Source of the DNA: Pigmentiphaga litoralis
GTDB taxonomy: Bacteria; Pseudomonadota; Gammaproteobacteria; Burkholderiales; Burkholderiaceae_B
Assembly (NCBI RefSeq): GCF_014651835.1
Contig: NZ_BMXQ01000001.1
Span: forward strand, 1,254,801-1,318,800
Length of the DNA: 64,000 nt
Direction of reading: 5' to 3'
The notes below the pieces were generated by a model, which ran no database searches, had not been told where the DNA came from, and worked only from the letters and a program-made list of their open reading frames with translations. Below are positions 10,133-19,701 of the stretch, piece after piece (the stretch's first letter is position 1; each line of letters starts with the position of its first letter). Both the position numbers and the translations under genes were made by a program.

Positions 10133-11014
10133 ATGACCGCTCGCCTCATCAACGGCACTGAACTTGCCAAATCCGTCCGCCAGGAAGTCGCCGTCCGCGC
10201 CGCCGCCCTTACCGCCCAGGGCACGCAGCCCTGCCTGGCCGTGATCCTGGTCGGCGAAAATCCGGCGTCGCAAGTGTATGTGCGCAACAAGGTCAAGGCC
10301 TGCGAAGAATCGGGCCTGCGGTCGATTCTGGAACACCACCCCGCCTCGCTGGGCGAAGCCGACCTGCTGGCGCGCATCGACGCGCTGAATACCGACCCCG
10401 ATGTGCACGGCATTCTGGTGCAGCTGCCGCTGCCCAAGCATATCGACAGCCACAAGGTGATCGAAGCCATCGCGGCTGAAAAGGATGTGGATGGTTTCCA
10501 CATTTCGAATGCAGGCCTGCTCATGACCGGCCAGCCGCTGTTCCGCCCGTGCACGCCCTATGGCGTCATGAAAATGCTCGAGGACCAGGGCGTGGCCCTG
10601 CGCGGCGCCGAAGCCGTCGTGGTCGGCGCCAGCAACATCGTGGGCAAGCCGCAAGCCATGCTGCTCTTGCAAGCCGGGGCAACCGTCACCATCTGCAATT
10701 CCAAGACGGTCGACCTGGCGGCGCATACCCGCCGTGCCGACGTGCTGGTAGTGGCCGTGGGCCGCGCCAACATGATCACCGGCGACATGATCAAGCCGGG
10801 CGCGGTCGTGATCGATGTGGGCATGAACCGCCTCGACAACGGCAAGCTGGCGGGCGACGTGGATTTCGCGTCCGCCGTGGAAGTGGCCGGCGCCATTACG
10901 CCAGTACCGGGCGGCGTCGGCCCCATGACGATTGCCATGCTGCTGGTGAACACCATGGAAGCCGCCGAGCGCAGCGCTGGCAGCGTCGCCTCCAGGCCGG
11001 GCCGCCCGTCCTGA
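10133..11014 (+). CDS. folD: Bifunctional methylenetetrahydrofolate dehydrogenase/cyclohydrolase
   Basis: Cytoplasmic one-carbon enzyme interconverting 5,10-methylene-, 5,10-methenyl- and 10-formyl-tetrahydrofolate with NADP+. The 293-residue length fits the family (about 285). The catalytic tyrosine and lysine are visible as Y49 and K53 in [15 protein letters not shown]. The substrate-loop motif VQLPLPKHI, the VDGFH region and the NADP-binding GASNIVGKP and C-terminal [10 protein letters not shown] signatures are all intact. Preceded by a terminator and followed 69 bp later by the oligopeptidase gene, so it may be monocistronic or weakly coupled to that gene. Confidence 0.97.
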   Translation: MTARLINGTELAKSVRQEVAVRAAALTAQGTQPCLAVILVGENPASQVYVRNKVKACEESGLRSILEHHPASLGEADLLARIDALNTDPDVHGILVQLPLPKHIDSHKVIEAIAAEKDVDGFHISNAGLLMTGQPLFRPCTPYGVMKMLEDQGVALRGAEAVVVGASNIVGKPQAMLLLQAGATVTICNSKTVDLAAHTRRADVLVVAVGRANMITGDMIKPGAVVIDVGMNRLDNGKLAGDVDFASAVEVAGAITPVPGGVGPMTIAMLLVNTMEAAERSAGSVASRPGRPS

Positions 11015-11083
11015 ATTTCCTGCCTGCCGCGGCCTGGCCGCGCGCGGGTCGAACCGTTCACGCCTTACTGCCGGGAAACGTTT

Positions 11084-13156
11084 ATGACCGCAACTGACAA
11101 TCCGCTTCTCGCCACGCAAGATCTGCAGGCCTTCGACGCCATCACGCCTGACCACATCGGCCCGGCGATCGCCGAGCTGATTGCCCAGGCACGCCAGGCC
11201 GTCGACCGCGCTGCCGATCCCAGCCTGCACCCGACCTGGGACGCCGTAATCGAACCGCTGGACGACGCCGCCGAGCGGCTGTCGCGCGCGTGGTCGGCCG
11301 CTGGGCACCTCAATTCGGTGGTCAACACGCCCGAGCTGCGGGAAGCGTATAACGCCGCGCTGCCGTCGGTGACCGACTTCTGGACCTGGGTCGGCCTGCA
11401 CGAAGGGCTGTACCGCCAGTATCGCCGCGTGCACGACGCGCCCGAATTCGCCTCGTTGTCGCCGGCCCGCCGCCGCATCATCGAACTGGCGCTGCGCGAC
11501 TTTCGCCTGAGCGGTGTCGAACTGCCGGAAAAAGAACGTGCGCGCTACGCCGACATCTCGTCGCGTGAAGCCGAGATCACCAACAAGTTCTCGGAAAACG
11601 TGCTGGACGCGACCGACGCGTTTGCGCTGTACATCGACGACGAAGCGCGCCTGAAAGGCATTCCGGCCGACGTGCTGGATGCCGCCGCGGCGGCTGCGCG
11701 CGCCGACGACAAGACCGGCTGGAAACTGACGCTGCAGATCCCGAGTTACATGCCGGTCATGCAGTATGCGGATGATCGCAACCTGCGCGAAACGCTGTAC
11801 CGCGCTTACGGCACCCGCGCATCCGAACTGGGCGACGCCGCTTTCGACAATTCGCCCCTGATCTCGGAACTGCTGGCGCTGCGCGCCGAAGAATCGGGCC
11901 TGCTGGGCTACAAGAGCTTTGCCGACAAGCAGCTGGAATCGCGCATGGCGGGCAACCCCGACGCCGTGTTCACGTTTTTGCGTGACCTGGCCGAACGCGC
12001 CAAGCCGTTCGCGCAAAAGGACGTGGCCGAGCTGCGTGAGTTCGCCAAGGCCAAGCTGGGCATGGACGACCTTGAGCCCTGGGACATGGCCTACGTGTCG
12101 GAAAAGCTGCGGACCGACCGCTATGACTATTCCGAGCAAGAGGTAAAGAAGTACTTTACCGAGCCGCGCGTGATCGCCGGCCTGTTCGAAGTCGTCGAAA
12201 AACTGTTTTCGGTCAAGCTGGAAACGGTGGATGCGCCCAAGTGGCATCCCACGGTACGGCCGGTGCGCATTTCGCGCGACGGCAAGCTGGTCGGCCATCT
12301 GTATTTCGACCTGTACGCCCGGTCGGGCAAACAGGGTGGCGCGTGGGTCGACCTGGACCGCAACCGCCGCCTGCGCAACAGCAGCGTGCAGACGCCGGTG
12401 GGCTTTTTGACCTGCAACTTTGCGGCGCCGGGGGAAAACCGTCCGTCCTTGCTCACGCACGACGACGTCATCACCCTGTTCCACGAAATGGGCCACGCCC
12501 TGCACCTGGTTCTGTCCGAAGTGGACGAACTTGGCGCCTCGCCGTTTTCCAGCGTCGAGTGGGACGCCATCGAACTGCCCTCGCAGTTCATGGAAAACTT
12601 CTGCTGGGAATGGCCTGTCGTGTCGCGCATGAGCGCCCACGTCGACACCGGCGAGGCGCTGCCTCGCGTGCTGTTCGACCGGATGCTTGCCGCGCGCAAC
12701 TTCCAGGTCGGCCTGCAGACGGTGCGTCAGCTCGAATTTTCGCTCTTCGACATGACGCTGCATCACCAGACGACCGGCCTGAGCATCGAGCAGGTGCTTG
12801 CTGCGCAGCAGACCGTCCGTGATGAAGTCGCCGTGCTGTTCCCGCCGGCGTGGCACCGGTCGTCGCATTCGTTCTCGCACATCTTTGCGGGCGGATACGG
12901 CGCCGGATACTACAGCTACAAGTGGGCCGAGGTGCTGTCGGCTGACGCCTATGCCGCGTTCGAAGAGGCCGCCAAGGCCATCGAAAGCGCGGGTGGCGAC
13001 ACGCTGCTGCCGGCGGTGGGCGAACGGTTCCGGAAAGAGATCCTGGCGGTCGGCGGCAGCCGCCCGGCTATCGACTCCTTCCGCGCTTTCCGGGGCCGCG
13101 AGCCCAGCATCGACGCCCTGCTGCGTCACAGCGGCATGGTGGCTGAAACGAACTGA
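11084..13156 (+). CDS. prlC: Oligopeptidase A-type M3 metallopeptidase
   Basis: Cytoplasmic zinc endopeptidase of the M3 (thimet oligopeptidase) family, degrading short peptides including cleaved signal peptides. At 690 residues it is close to E. coli PrlC (680). The zinc motif H467EMGH471 lies in LFHEMGHALH, with the expected downstream helix containing the third ligand (SVEWDAIELPSQFMEN). The C-terminal YGAGYYSYKWAEVLSADA motif is characteristic of oligopeptidase A. Gene symbol assigned by family similarity. Downstream there is a GC-rich hairpin without a T-tract. Confidence 0.93.
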   Translation: MTATDNPLLATQDLQAFDAITPDHIGPAIAELIAQARQAVDRAADPSLHPTWDAVIEPLDDAAERLSRAWSAAGHLNSVVNTPELREAYNAALPSVTDFWTWVGLHEGLYRQYRRVHDAPEFASLSPARRRIIELALRDFRLSGVELPEKERARYADISSREAEITNKFSENVLDATDAFALYIDDEARLKGIPADVLDAAAAAARADDKTGWKLTLQIPSYMPVMQYADDRNLRETLYRAYGTRASELGDAAFDNSPLISELLALRAEESGLLGYKSFADKQLESRMAGNPDAVFTFLRDLAERAKPFAQKDVAELREFAKAKLGMDDLEPWDMAYVSEKLRTDRYDYSEQEVKKYFTEPRVIAGLFEVVEKLFSVKLETVDAPKWHPTVRPVRISRDGKLVGHLYFDLYARSGKQGGAWVDLDRNRRLRNSSVQTPVGFLTCNFAAPGENRPSLLTHDDVITLFHEMGHALHLVLSEVDELGASPFSSVEWDAIELPSQFMENFCWEWPVVSRMSAHVDTGEALPRVLFDRMLAARNFQVGLQTVRQLEFSLFDMTLHHQTTGLSIEQVLAAQQTVRDEVAVLFPPAWHRSSHSFSHIFAGGYGAGYYSYKWAEVLSADAYAAFEEAAKAIESAGGDTLLPAVGERFRKEILAVGGSRPAIDSFRAFRGREPSIDALLRHSGMVAETN

Positions 13157-13169
13157 CGGCTTGAGCGGG

Positions 13170-13190
13170 GACCCGGGCCAGGCCCGGGTC
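13170..13190 (+). terminator. Hairpin after prlC (no U-tract)
   Basis: Perfect 9-bp stem GACCCGGGC / GCCCGGGTC with a 3-nt loop, 14 bp after the oligopeptidase stop. No following T run, so termination may be weak or Rho-assisted. The sequence from here to 13312 is a C-rich run of imperfect CTGCCC/GGCCTG repeats with no gene visible. Confidence 0.4.
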
Positions 13191-13312
13191 GGGTGCAGGC
13201 CGGCCAGATCCGACGCCCGCGCCGCAGGCTGAGGAGGTCGGCTCCGGCCGGCCTGCCATGTCGGCCTGCCCCCTCGGCTTGCCCTGTCCGCCTGCCCCGC
13301 CGGCCTGCCCTG

Positions 13313-13654
13313 TCAGGCCGCTTCCGCCCCGCTGGCGCCCACTCGCTGGGGCGCCATTACTGTCAGTTCAACGGCGATCAGCGCCTTGTCCAACAGTTCG
13401 GTCAAGCTGGCCTGTGTCCCCGCCGGGGCGATGGCGGCCTCGCCATACACCGCCACGAGCTCCTTGATGCTGGACGGCGTCGCCAGACATTGACGCGTCC
13501 GGGACCGCGCGGTGCCCGAGAACCGGAACCGCCGCAGGACGGCCTCAACGTCCCAGCCCTTGGGCATGAACACCCACTCCGTAAAACCCCGTTGCGACAG
13601 GCCGGTCAACACAAGCACTGGCACGTCCGTCGTACGCGTTTGCACCATACGCAA
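13313..13654 (-). CDS. Small hypothetical protein divergent from XRE regulator
   Basis: 113-codon open frame reading MRMVQTRTTDVPVLVLTG at the start and ending in AGASGAEAA-like residues. No recognised domain, signal peptide or membrane span; a basic middle (LRRFRFSGTARSRTRQ) is the only notable feature. An alternative start at the second methionine is possible. It is divergent from the small helix-turn-helix gene across 143 bp containing inverted repeats, an arrangement often seen for a regulator and its target. Coding potential is supported by context and amino-acid composition only. Confidence 0.45.
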   Translation of the reverse strand: MRMVQTRTTDVPVLVLTGLSQRGFTEWVFMPKGWDVEAVLRRFRFSGTARSRTRQCLATPSSIKELVAVYGEAAIAPAGTQASLTELLDKALIAVELTVMAPQRVGASGAEAA

Positions 13655-13715
13655 CTCCCACAGTGCGCGGCCGCGTCAAGCAAATTGCCGGGCTTCCCGG
13701 CACGCCACGCACCGC

Positions 13716-13734
13716 ATTTGCATTAGACGCAAAT
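13716..13734. promoter_or_regulatory. Inverted repeat between small hypothetical gene and XRE gene
   Basis: ATTTGC and GCAAAT arms flank 7 bp (ATTAGAC). A second, related ATTGCGTC stretch follows at about 13748-13756. It is placed between divergent genes and is a candidate operator for the XRE-type protein encoded at 13798. Inference from position and symmetry. Confidence 0.35.
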
Positions 13735-13797
13735 TATGAAGCAATACATTGCGTCACGCGCTTTGCGTGGTGAGCAAGCGACTTTGACAATGCGGGC

Positions 13798-14211
13798 ATG
13801 CATATCGGGTACGCGATTCGTTCGACCCGCGAGCGCCTCGGGCTGACCCTCGAAGCCGTCGCGATGGAAGCTGGCTTTGACGCCGGCAATCTGTCGCGCA
13901 TGGAGCGCGGCCAGCAAGCCGTGACCGTCGACCGCCTGGCGCAGGTGGCGACCGCCCTGCAGGTGCGCGTGTCGGACCTGTTCCTGCTGATTGAGTCGCC
14001 GTCCACTGAAGCCGAAAACCAGCTGCGCGACAGCGAGATCAACCGCTACGACGAAGAGATGCAGTCCGTGCGCCGCCTCTACAGCGCGCTGGACAGCCAG
14101 CATCGCCAGATTGCATTGCAGATGCTTCGTGGGCTGACCAAGGCACAGAAAGCCGCTGCCGAGCAGGCAGCCGCCAGCCGAGCCGCGAAGAAGACCGCCA
14201 GACGAAGCTGA
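13798..14211 (+). CDS. XRE-family helix-turn-helix regulator
   Basis: 137-residue DNA-binding protein. A classic HTH_XRE (lambda Cro/CI) domain spans about residues 5-63: AIRSTRERLGLTLEAVAMEA, then the recognition helix in GNLSRMERGQQAVTVDRLAQVATALQV. The C-terminal part is alpha-helical and charged, ending in an Ala/Lys/Arg-rich tail (EQAAASRAAKKTARRS); no sensor or peptidase domain is visible. It is divergent from the small hypothetical gene at 13313-13654, its likeliest target. The start was chosen because the HTH begins directly after it. Confidence 0.85.
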   Translation: MHIGYAIRSTRERLGLTLEAVAMEAGFDAGNLSRMERGQQAVTVDRLAQVATALQVRVSDLFLLIESPSTEAENQLRDSEINRYDEEMQSVRRLYSALDSQHRQIALQMLRGLTKAQKAAAEQAAASRAAKKTARRS

Positions 14212-14414
14212 GCGAGATCCCGCGGATGGCGGTCTGGCTATTCACGATCTGGCGCAACGCCCCGCGCCACGCCTCTGACTGGCCTCACACGGTTTGGCAG
14301 AGCACTATCCGGCCGGGGCACGTTGCGTCGCCCCGACCATTCACGCCGCGCATACAACAATGGCCGCCCCTCAGTCCATGCCGGGGCGGCCATTGTGTGT
14401 AGAGCCGATGCCGC

Positions 14415-16304
14415 TTACGCCTTGCGCGTCAGTTGCGAGATGTCGCGCACCGCGCCGCGGTCGGCAGACGTCGCCATCATGCCGTAGGCCTGCAGGGCCT
14501 GCGACACGATGCGTTCGCGGCCGACCGGCTTCCAGGCGTCGGCACCCAGGGCCGCCATCTCTTGACGGCGGTGCGCCAGGTCCGCATCGCTGACGCGCAG
14601 CTGGATCGTGCGGTTCGGGATGTCGATGTCGATCATGTCGCCTTCCTGCACGAGACCGATGTTGCCACCCTCGGCTGCCTCGGGCGATGCGTGACCGATC
14701 ACGAGACCCGATGATCCGCCCGAGAAGCGGCCGTCGGTGAACAAGGCGCACGATTTGCCCAGGCCCTTGGACTTGATGTAGGACGTCGGGTACAGCATTT
14801 CCTGCATGCCGGGGCCGCCTTTGGGGCCTTCGTACGTGATGACGATGGCGTCGCCGGCCACGATCTGGTCACCCAGAATGGCTTCCACCGCAGCGTCCTG
14901 GCTGTGGAACACGCGGGCACGGCCGCTGAACTTCAGGATGCTTTCGTCCACGCCTGCCGTCTTCACGATGCAGCCATTCAGCGCCAGGTTGCCGTACAGC
15001 ACAGCCAGGCCGCCGTCTTGCGAAAAGGCGTGCGCCTTGTCGCGAATGCAGCCGCCCGCACGGTCCACGTCCAGGGTGGCAAAACGCTTGTCCTGGCTGA
15101 ACGCAACCTGGGTGGGCACGCCGCCCGGCGCGGCGCTGTACATGGAATGCACGGCCTCGTCCTTGGTGATCGTGATGTCGTAATTCTTGATCGCGTCGCC
15201 CAGCGTCCTGGAATGGACGGTATAGGTCGTCAGGTCGAGCAGGTCGGCACGCGACAGTTCACCCAGGATGGACATGATGCCGCCAGCGCGGTGCACGTCT
15301 TCCATGTGGTATTCCTGGGTCGCGGGCGCCACCTTGCACAGACACGGCACCTTGCGCGAAATGCGGTCGATATCGCTCATGGTGAAGTCGACGCCGGCTT
15401 CCTGCGCTGCGGCCAGCAAGTGCAGCACGGTGTTGGTGGATCCGCCCATCGACACGTCCAGCGCCATCACGTTTTCAAACGCCGCCTTGGACGCAATATT
15501 GCGCGGCAGGACGGTTTCATCATCCTGCTCGTAGTAACGCTTGCACAGGTCGACGACCAGGCGGCCGGCGCGCAGGAACAGCTGCTTGCGGTCGGCGTGC
15601 GTGGCCAGCAGCGAACCGTTGCCCGGCAGGGCCAGGCCCAGCGCTTCGGTCAGGCAGTTCATGGAGTTGGCCGTGAACATGCCCGAGCACGATCCGCACG
15701 TGGGACAGGCAGAGCGTTCGTAGTTTTCGACGTCTTCGTCGGACACCGAACTGTCGCCGGCCTTGATCATGGCGTCGATCAGATCGACCTTGATGACCTT
15801 CTGGCCCTTGACGGTGGTGTCGGCCGACGGGTGATAGGCCTCGATGACCTTGCCCGCTTCCATCGGACCGCCCGACACGAACACGACCGGGATATTCAGG
15901 CGCATGGCGGCCATCAGCATTCCGGGGGTGATCTTGTCGCAGTTCGAGATGCAGACCATGGCGTCGGCGCAATGCGCATTCACCATGTACTCAACCGAGT
16001 CGGCAATCAGCTCGCGCGACGGCAGCGAATACAGCATGCCGCCGTGGCCCATCGCAATGCCGTCATCGACGGCAATGGTGTTGAATTCCTTGGCGACGCC
16101 ACCAGCAGCTTCGATCTCGCGCGCGACCATCTGGCCAAGGTCTTTCAAGTGCACGTGGCCCGGCACGAACTGGGTGAACGAGTTGACGACGGCCACGATC
16201 GGCTTGCCGAAATCGCCATCCTTCATACCGGTCGCGCGCCATAGTGCGCGAGCCCCGGCCATATTGCGTCCGTGGGTCGATGTGCGTGAACGGTATTGCG
16301 GCAT
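14415..16304 (-). CDS. ilvD: Dihydroxy-acid dehydratase
   Basis: Fe-S dehydratase of branched-chain amino acid biosynthesis, converting 2,3-dihydroxy-isovalerate and 2,3-dihydroxy-3-methylvalerate to the 2-oxo acids. The start is set at the ATG giving [20 protein letters not shown], which aligns with the conserved IlvD N-terminus. An upstream in-frame ATG adding 11 residues is less likely. 629 residues (E. coli 616). Cluster cysteines are visible in [12 protein letters not shown] and [20 protein letters not shown], and the C-terminal [11 protein letters not shown] signature is intact. It stands alone, with a palindrome around its predicted -10 box. Confidence 0.97.
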   Translation of the reverse strand: MPQYRSRTSTHGRNMAGARALWRATGMKDGDFGKPIVAVVNSFTQFVPGHVHLKDLGQMVAREIEAAGGVAKEFNTIAVDDGIAMGHGGMLYSLPSRELIADSVEYMVNAHCADAMVCISNCDKITPGMLMAAMRLNIPVVFVSGGPMEAGKVIEAYHPSADTTVKGQKVIKVDLIDAMIKAGDSSVSDEDVENYERSACPTCGSCSGMFTANSMNCLTEALGLALPGNGSLLATHADRKQLFLRAGRLVVDLCKRYYEQDDETVLPRNIASKAAFENVMALDVSMGGSTNTVLHLLAAAQEAGVDFTMSDIDRISRKVPCLCKVAPATQEYHMEDVHRAGGIMSILGELSRADLLDLTTYTVHSRTLGDAIKNYDITITKDEAVHSMYSAAPGGVPTQVAFSQDKRFATLDVDRAGGCIRDKAHAFSQDGGLAVLYGNLALNGCIVKTAGVDESILKFSGRARVFHSQDAAVEAILGDQIVAGDAIVITYEGPKGGPGMQEMLYPTSYIKSKGLGKSCALFTDGRFSGGSSGLVIGHASPEAAEGGNIGLVQEGDMIDIDIPNRTIQLRVSDADLAHRRQEMAALGADAWKPVGRERIVSQALQAYGMMATSADRGAVRDISQLTRKA

Positions 16305-16326
16305 AGCAATTCTCACAAGTTGGGTC

Positions 16327-16358
16327 TGGCGAACCAATAATTATAGGCTTGTTCGCCA
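16327..16358 (-). promoter_or_regulatory. ilvD promoter region with palindromic operator
   Basis: TATAAT (minus strand, 16345 to 16340) lies inside a perfect 8-bp inverted repeat, TGGCGAAC (16327-16334) and GTTCGCCA (16351-16358), with a 16-bp spacer. No convincing -35 was found, as would suit an activator-dependent or repressed promoter. The rest of the 16305-16659 gap holds no gene that I can support. Confidence 0.5.
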
Positions 16359-16659
16359 AGACGCGCTGTCAGGCTGGCGCTGCCGCCTCGCGGGTTTCCC
16401 CGATGGACGCTTCGCTGGCTGATCCGATTCGCCGCGTCCCCGGCTCAAAGGCTGAACTGACGGCCGCAGGCGCCCCGCGATTCGCGCAGGCGCCCGGCGC
16501 GACTTCTGCGCTTCGCCCTGCCCATCCTCACCCTTGCCTAGCGCCGACGCACGATATGGCGCGCCGTTTATCTTGGTAAGCTTGCGCTCGACCGTATGCG
16601 GGCGCGTTGACGCGCTGACGGTCGGTCTGCTTGCCCATCACGCCTTGCGGTGTCTGTCC

Positions 16660-17709
16660 ATGCCTTTGCCTGTCTTTTCCTTGCTCCGCGCCTGCGGGTC
16701 TTGCCACACCCGTCGCCCCGCCCGTCATGGCGCGCTGGCCGCCGTCCTGGCCGTTGTCCTGAGCGCCTGCGCGTCGGCCCCGCCGCGCGACATGGACACC
16801 ATCGTGCCCCTGTCCGCCGAGACCCGCGCCGCGCTTCCGGCGGCCATGATGACGCAGCGCTATGTGCTGATGGGCGAAGTGCACGACAACCCGTTTGGCC
16901 ACGCATGGCGCACGCAGGCGCTCACGCGCGCCATCGAGGCCGGCTGGCGCCCGGCTATCGCCATGGAGCAATTCGACACCCGCTTTCAGCCGCTGCTCGA
17001 CCTGGCCATGGCGACCTGCACCGACGCCCCGTGCGTCATCGCCGCGGCGGTGCCGGGCAAGAGTGCATGGGAGTGGACCTATTACGAGCCCGTCATCGAC
17101 CTGGCCCTGAAGTACAAGCTGCCGCTGCGCGCCGCCAACCTGTCGCGCGCCGACGCCGCCAAGGTCGTACGCGGCGGCCTGTCGGCGGTGTTCACGGGCG
17201 CCCAGCTGCGCGACATGGGCCTGGCCGTGCCCCCGCACGCGGAACTGATGGCCGCCCAGGAACAGGCCGTGGCTGACGGACACTGCGGCATGCTGCCGCC
17301 CACCCTGCACGCGCCCATGGCCACCGCCCAGATCGCCCGCGACGCCGTCATGGCCGACGTCATGCGCGCCGCCGCGGGCCCGGTTGTGCTGCTGGCCGGC
17401 AACGGCCACGTCCGCAAAGACATCGGCGTTCCGCAATGGCTGGGCGCGCCCTCCCTGTCCATCGGCTTCATCGAAGGCCGCGCCACCACCGGCGCCTACG
17501 ACCAGGCCGAAGGCATGATGCCCATCGCCCGCCCCGACCCCTGCGAAGCCGTCAAATCCCTCGCCACCCCCGCACCCGGCAACCCACCGCTCGACCCCGG
17601 CGCGTCCACTCCCCCACACACCAACGAAATCGTCCGCACCACCGACGACCCCCCCTCACCCGCCGCCACCCCCCTGGACCTCAACCGCGCCAACCGAGCC
17701 ATCCACTAA
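16660..17709 (+). CDS. ChaN-family haem-binding-like lipoprotein
   Basis: Predicted outer-membrane or periplasmic lipoprotein with a ChaN-type (DUF399) haem-regulated iron-acquisition domain. The start at MPLPVFSLL gives a 349-residue protein with a hydrophobic signal and lipobox LSAC, lipidated cysteine C37. A longer frame upstream would bury this signal. Domain hallmarks: YVLMGEVHDNPFGH, AIAMEQFDTRFQPLLD and the C-terminal VVLLAGNGHVRKDIG. Residues after about 285 are Pro/Thr/Asp-rich low-complexity sequence encoded by very C-rich DNA and are probably a disordered tail. No iron-uptake gene is adjacent. Confidence 0.8.
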   Translation: MPLPVFSLLRACGSCHTRRPARHGALAAVLAVVLSACASAPPRDMDTIVPLSAETRAALPAAMMTQRYVLMGEVHDNPFGHAWRTQALTRAIEAGWRPAIAMEQFDTRFQPLLDLAMATCTDAPCVIAAAVPGKSAWEWTYYEPVIDLALKYKLPLRAANLSRADAAKVVRGGLSAVFTGAQLRDMGLAVPPHAELMAAQEQAVADGHCGMLPPTLHAPMATAQIARDAVMADVMRAAAGPVVLLAGNGHVRKDIGVPQWLGAPSLSIGFIEGRATTGAYDQAEGMMPIARPDPCEAVKSLATPAPGNPPLDPGASTPPHTNEIVRTTDDPPSPAATPLDLNRANRAIH

Positions 17710-17771
17710 GCCCGCTCGCCCCCGGCCCAGGACCCCACAACGCCCCAGCCCAACCCGCCCCCCCAGCGACC

Positions 17772-17799
17772 AAAAAAAACGCGGACTCTCGTCCGCGTT
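17772..17799 (-). terminator. Intrinsic terminator (minus strand) beyond the tandem repeats
   Basis: Perfect 9-bp stem AACGCGGAC / GTCCGCGTT with a 4-nt loop. On the minus strand it is followed by eight T residues (A-tract 17772-17779 on plus). It fits the MetE-like gene at 18077-19180, although it lies about 280 bp beyond that stop, on the far side of the repeat pair. It may also stop transcripts from the ChaN-like gene. Confidence 0.8.
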
Positions 17800-17914
17800 C
17801 TGCCTTCCATTCACCGCACCCCCAAAGCCCCGCCCTTCCAGTACGCAGCCAACCCACTCCACCCGTCCACCCGCACCACCCCGGAGCGAGGCGCCCGCAC
17901 CAAGAGCGTTCAAA

Positions 17915-18076
17915 CCAGGGGCACAGTGGATCTGGCTCCGCCAGTCCACCAGTGCCGCCCCCTGGGGGAGGCGCAAAGCGCCATGGGGGGGGCTAAATCC
18001 AGGGCACAGTGGATCTGGCTCCGCCAGTCCACCAGTGCCGCCCCCTGGGGGGAGGCGCGAAGCGCCTAGGGGGGGA
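17915..18076. repeat. Tandem pair of about 78-bp GC-rich intergenic repeats
   Basis: Two near-identical copies with an 83-bp period: GCACAGTGGATCTGGCTC starts at 17921 and again at 18004. Each unit contains an imperfect hairpin (GCACAGTGGA with TCCACCAGTGC, inner CTGG/CCAG) and a second one (GGCGC/GCGCC inside a CCCCC/GGGGG context). The copies differ only by a few substitutions and an extra G. The second copy abuts the stop codon of the MetE-like gene. Similar GC-rich mosaics are common between genes in Burkholderiales. The remainder of the 17710-18076 gap is C-rich and shows no gene. Confidence 0.85.
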
Positions 18077-19180
18077 TTACTTCCACACATCCCGCGCAAT
18101 ATCCACCGTCAGCTGCAGCTTCGCCCACTGCTCGCTCTCGGCCAGATCATTGCCTTCTTCCGTCGACGCGAATCCGCACTGCGGGCTCAGGCACAGCTGA
18201 TCCAGCGAGACATACTTGGCCGCTTCGTCGATGCGCGCCTTGACGTTGTCGGCGTTTTCCAGCTCGCCGGTCTTGGTCGTGACCAAACCCAGCACCACGT
18301 TCTGGGTACCCGGCTTCACGAACCGCAGCGGCTCGAAGCCACCGGCACGCGCGCTGTCGTATTCCAGGAAATAGCCGTCGATGTTCAGCTCGCCGAACAA
18401 GGTCTCGGCCACCGGCTCGTAGCCGCCTTCCGAAATCCACGTCGACCGGAAATTGCCGCGGCAGATATGCATGGAAATTGTCATGTCGCTGGGCCGGTCG
18501 GCGATCGCGTGGTTGATCATCTTGGCGTAGATGCGCGCAAAGGTATCGGGATCTTCACCACGCTGGCGCACCAGGTTCTTCTGTTCTTCGGAGCACAGGT
18601 AGGCCCACACCGTGTCGTCCAGCTGCAGATACCGGCAGCCCGCGTCGGCAAACGCGTGCACGACCTTGCGATAGGCCTCAGCCAGGTCGTCGAAGAACGC
18701 TTCCATGTCCGGGTAGACGGTCTTGTCGATCGCGTTGCGGCCGCCGCGAAAGTGCAGCAGGCTGGGGCTCGGGATCGTCATCTTCGGCATGGCCTTCGCG
18801 TTCGCTTTGAGGAACTTGAAGTGCTCGATCATGGGGTGCGACGTGAAGCCGAGCTTGCCGGTGACCTTGACGCTGCGCGCCTTGGTCTGCACGCCATTGA
18901 ACTGGATGCCCTGGATCGATTCGTAGCCCTCGACGCCGTCCAGGCCTTCCAGGAAGTCGAAGTGCCACCACGAGCGGCGGAATTCGCCATCGGTCACCGC
19001 TTCCAGACCGATCTCTTCCTGCCTGGCAATGACCTTCTGGATCTCGCGATCCTCGATCTCACGCAGGCCATCGGCCGACAGCTCGCCGGCCAGGCGGCTG
19101 GCGCGGGCGGCCTTGAGCGCGGCGGGCCGCAGCAGGCTGCCGACGGTGTCGGCGCGGAAGGGGGGAACGGTCTTGTGCAT
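18077..19180 (-). CDS. MetE-C-like (YxjG-type) methyltransferase
   Basis: Cobalamin-independent methionine synthase-like protein, 367 residues, corresponding only to the C-terminal catalytic barrel of MetE. It opens with the typical FRADTVGSLLRPAALKAARA and contains a recognisable zinc site: H238-x-C240 (ISMHICRG), E273 (FLEYDS) and C335 (SPQCGFAS). Proteins of this short type transfer methyl groups from simple donors or corrinoids; the exact donor and acceptor cannot be told from sequence. It is monocistronic; the stop touches the tandem repeats and the likely terminator is past them. Confidence 0.85.
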   Translation of the reverse strand: MHKTVPPFRADTVGSLLRPAALKAARASRLAGELSADGLREIEDREIQKVIARQEEIGLEAVTDGEFRRSWWHFDFLEGLDGVEGYESIQGIQFNGVQTKARSVKVTGKLGFTSHPMIEHFKFLKANAKAMPKMTIPSPSLLHFRGGRNAIDKTVYPDMEAFFDDLAEAYRKVVHAFADAGCRYLQLDDTVWAYLCSEEQKNLVRQRGEDPDTFARIYAKMINHAIADRPSDMTISMHICRGNFRSTWISEGGYEPVAETLFGELNIDGYFLEYDSARAGGFEPLRFVKPGTQNVVLGLVTTKTGELENADNVKARIDEAAKYVSLDQLCLSPQCGFASTEEGNDLAESEQWAKLQLTVDIARDVWK

Positions 19181-19269
19181 CCTGGTTTTCCTTATTCGTT
19201 GGAGTGACGCTGCCGGTCACTGCAACCGGCAGCGGCAAGCCCAGGAGTTTACCTGCTGGCAGGCGCGAA

Positions 19270-19701
19270 TTACTTGCCTTTGGCTGCGCCTTCGTTGGGC
19301 CAGAACAGGGTCAGGTTGGCCGACGCATCGTTGGCGATCGACACCTTCTGGCTTTGCACCTTGCCCTGGTAGGTTGCCGTCAGCAGGTAATCGCCGGGAG
19401 GCAGCTTGGCAAAGAATTGCGGGCCTTCGGCGCGCGCTTCGATCACCTTGTCGCCCTGGCGCGCCGGGGTCAGCCGCAACTGGACGCCTTCCAGGTATTC
19501 GCCGCCAGCTTGGGCCATGGTCAGATGGAAGTTGTAGCGGGCGCGCACTTCGTTGAGCTGGGCGCGCTCTTCGTCGCCAACGCCGCCCGACACATACTCG
19601 ATGGCGCCGGCGCGCTTGGGTTCGAGCGCCTGGGCGGGCATCACGCCCCAAAGAACGGCGGTCGTGGCGAGCACCAGCGAGATGCGCAGTGTCATGGTCA
19701 T
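19270..19701 (-). CDS. Exported carboxypeptidase-regulatory-like small protein
   Basis: 143-residue periplasmic protein of unknown function. The start MTMTLRISLVLATTAV, behind an AGGA ribosome site, gives a clear signal peptide ending near PAQA-LEP. The mature part (PPGDYLLTATYQGKVQSQKVS and NLTLFWPNEG) has the beta-sandwich look of carboxypeptidase regulatory or transthyretin-like domains. A longer frame begins upstream but would disrupt the signal peptide. Not operonic with its neighbours in any obvious way. Confidence 0.75.
   Translation of the reverse strand: MTMTLRISLVLATTAVLWGVMPAQALEPKRAGAIEYVSGGVGDEERAQLNEVRARYNFHLTMAQAGGEYLEGVQLRLTPARQGDKVIEARAEGPQFFAKLPPGDYLLTATYQGKVQSQKVSIANDASANLTLFWPNEGAAKGK

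Noticed and set aside
10103-13129. 1008-codon minus-strand open frame opposite folD and prlC
   Set aside because: Composition (Gln/Arg/His/Val-rich) and complete overlap with two certain genes mark it as an antisense shadow.
17915-18076. CRISPR or insertion-sequence origin of the tandem repeat
   Set aside because: Only two units, no spacer diversity, no transposase and no target-site duplication that I can see.
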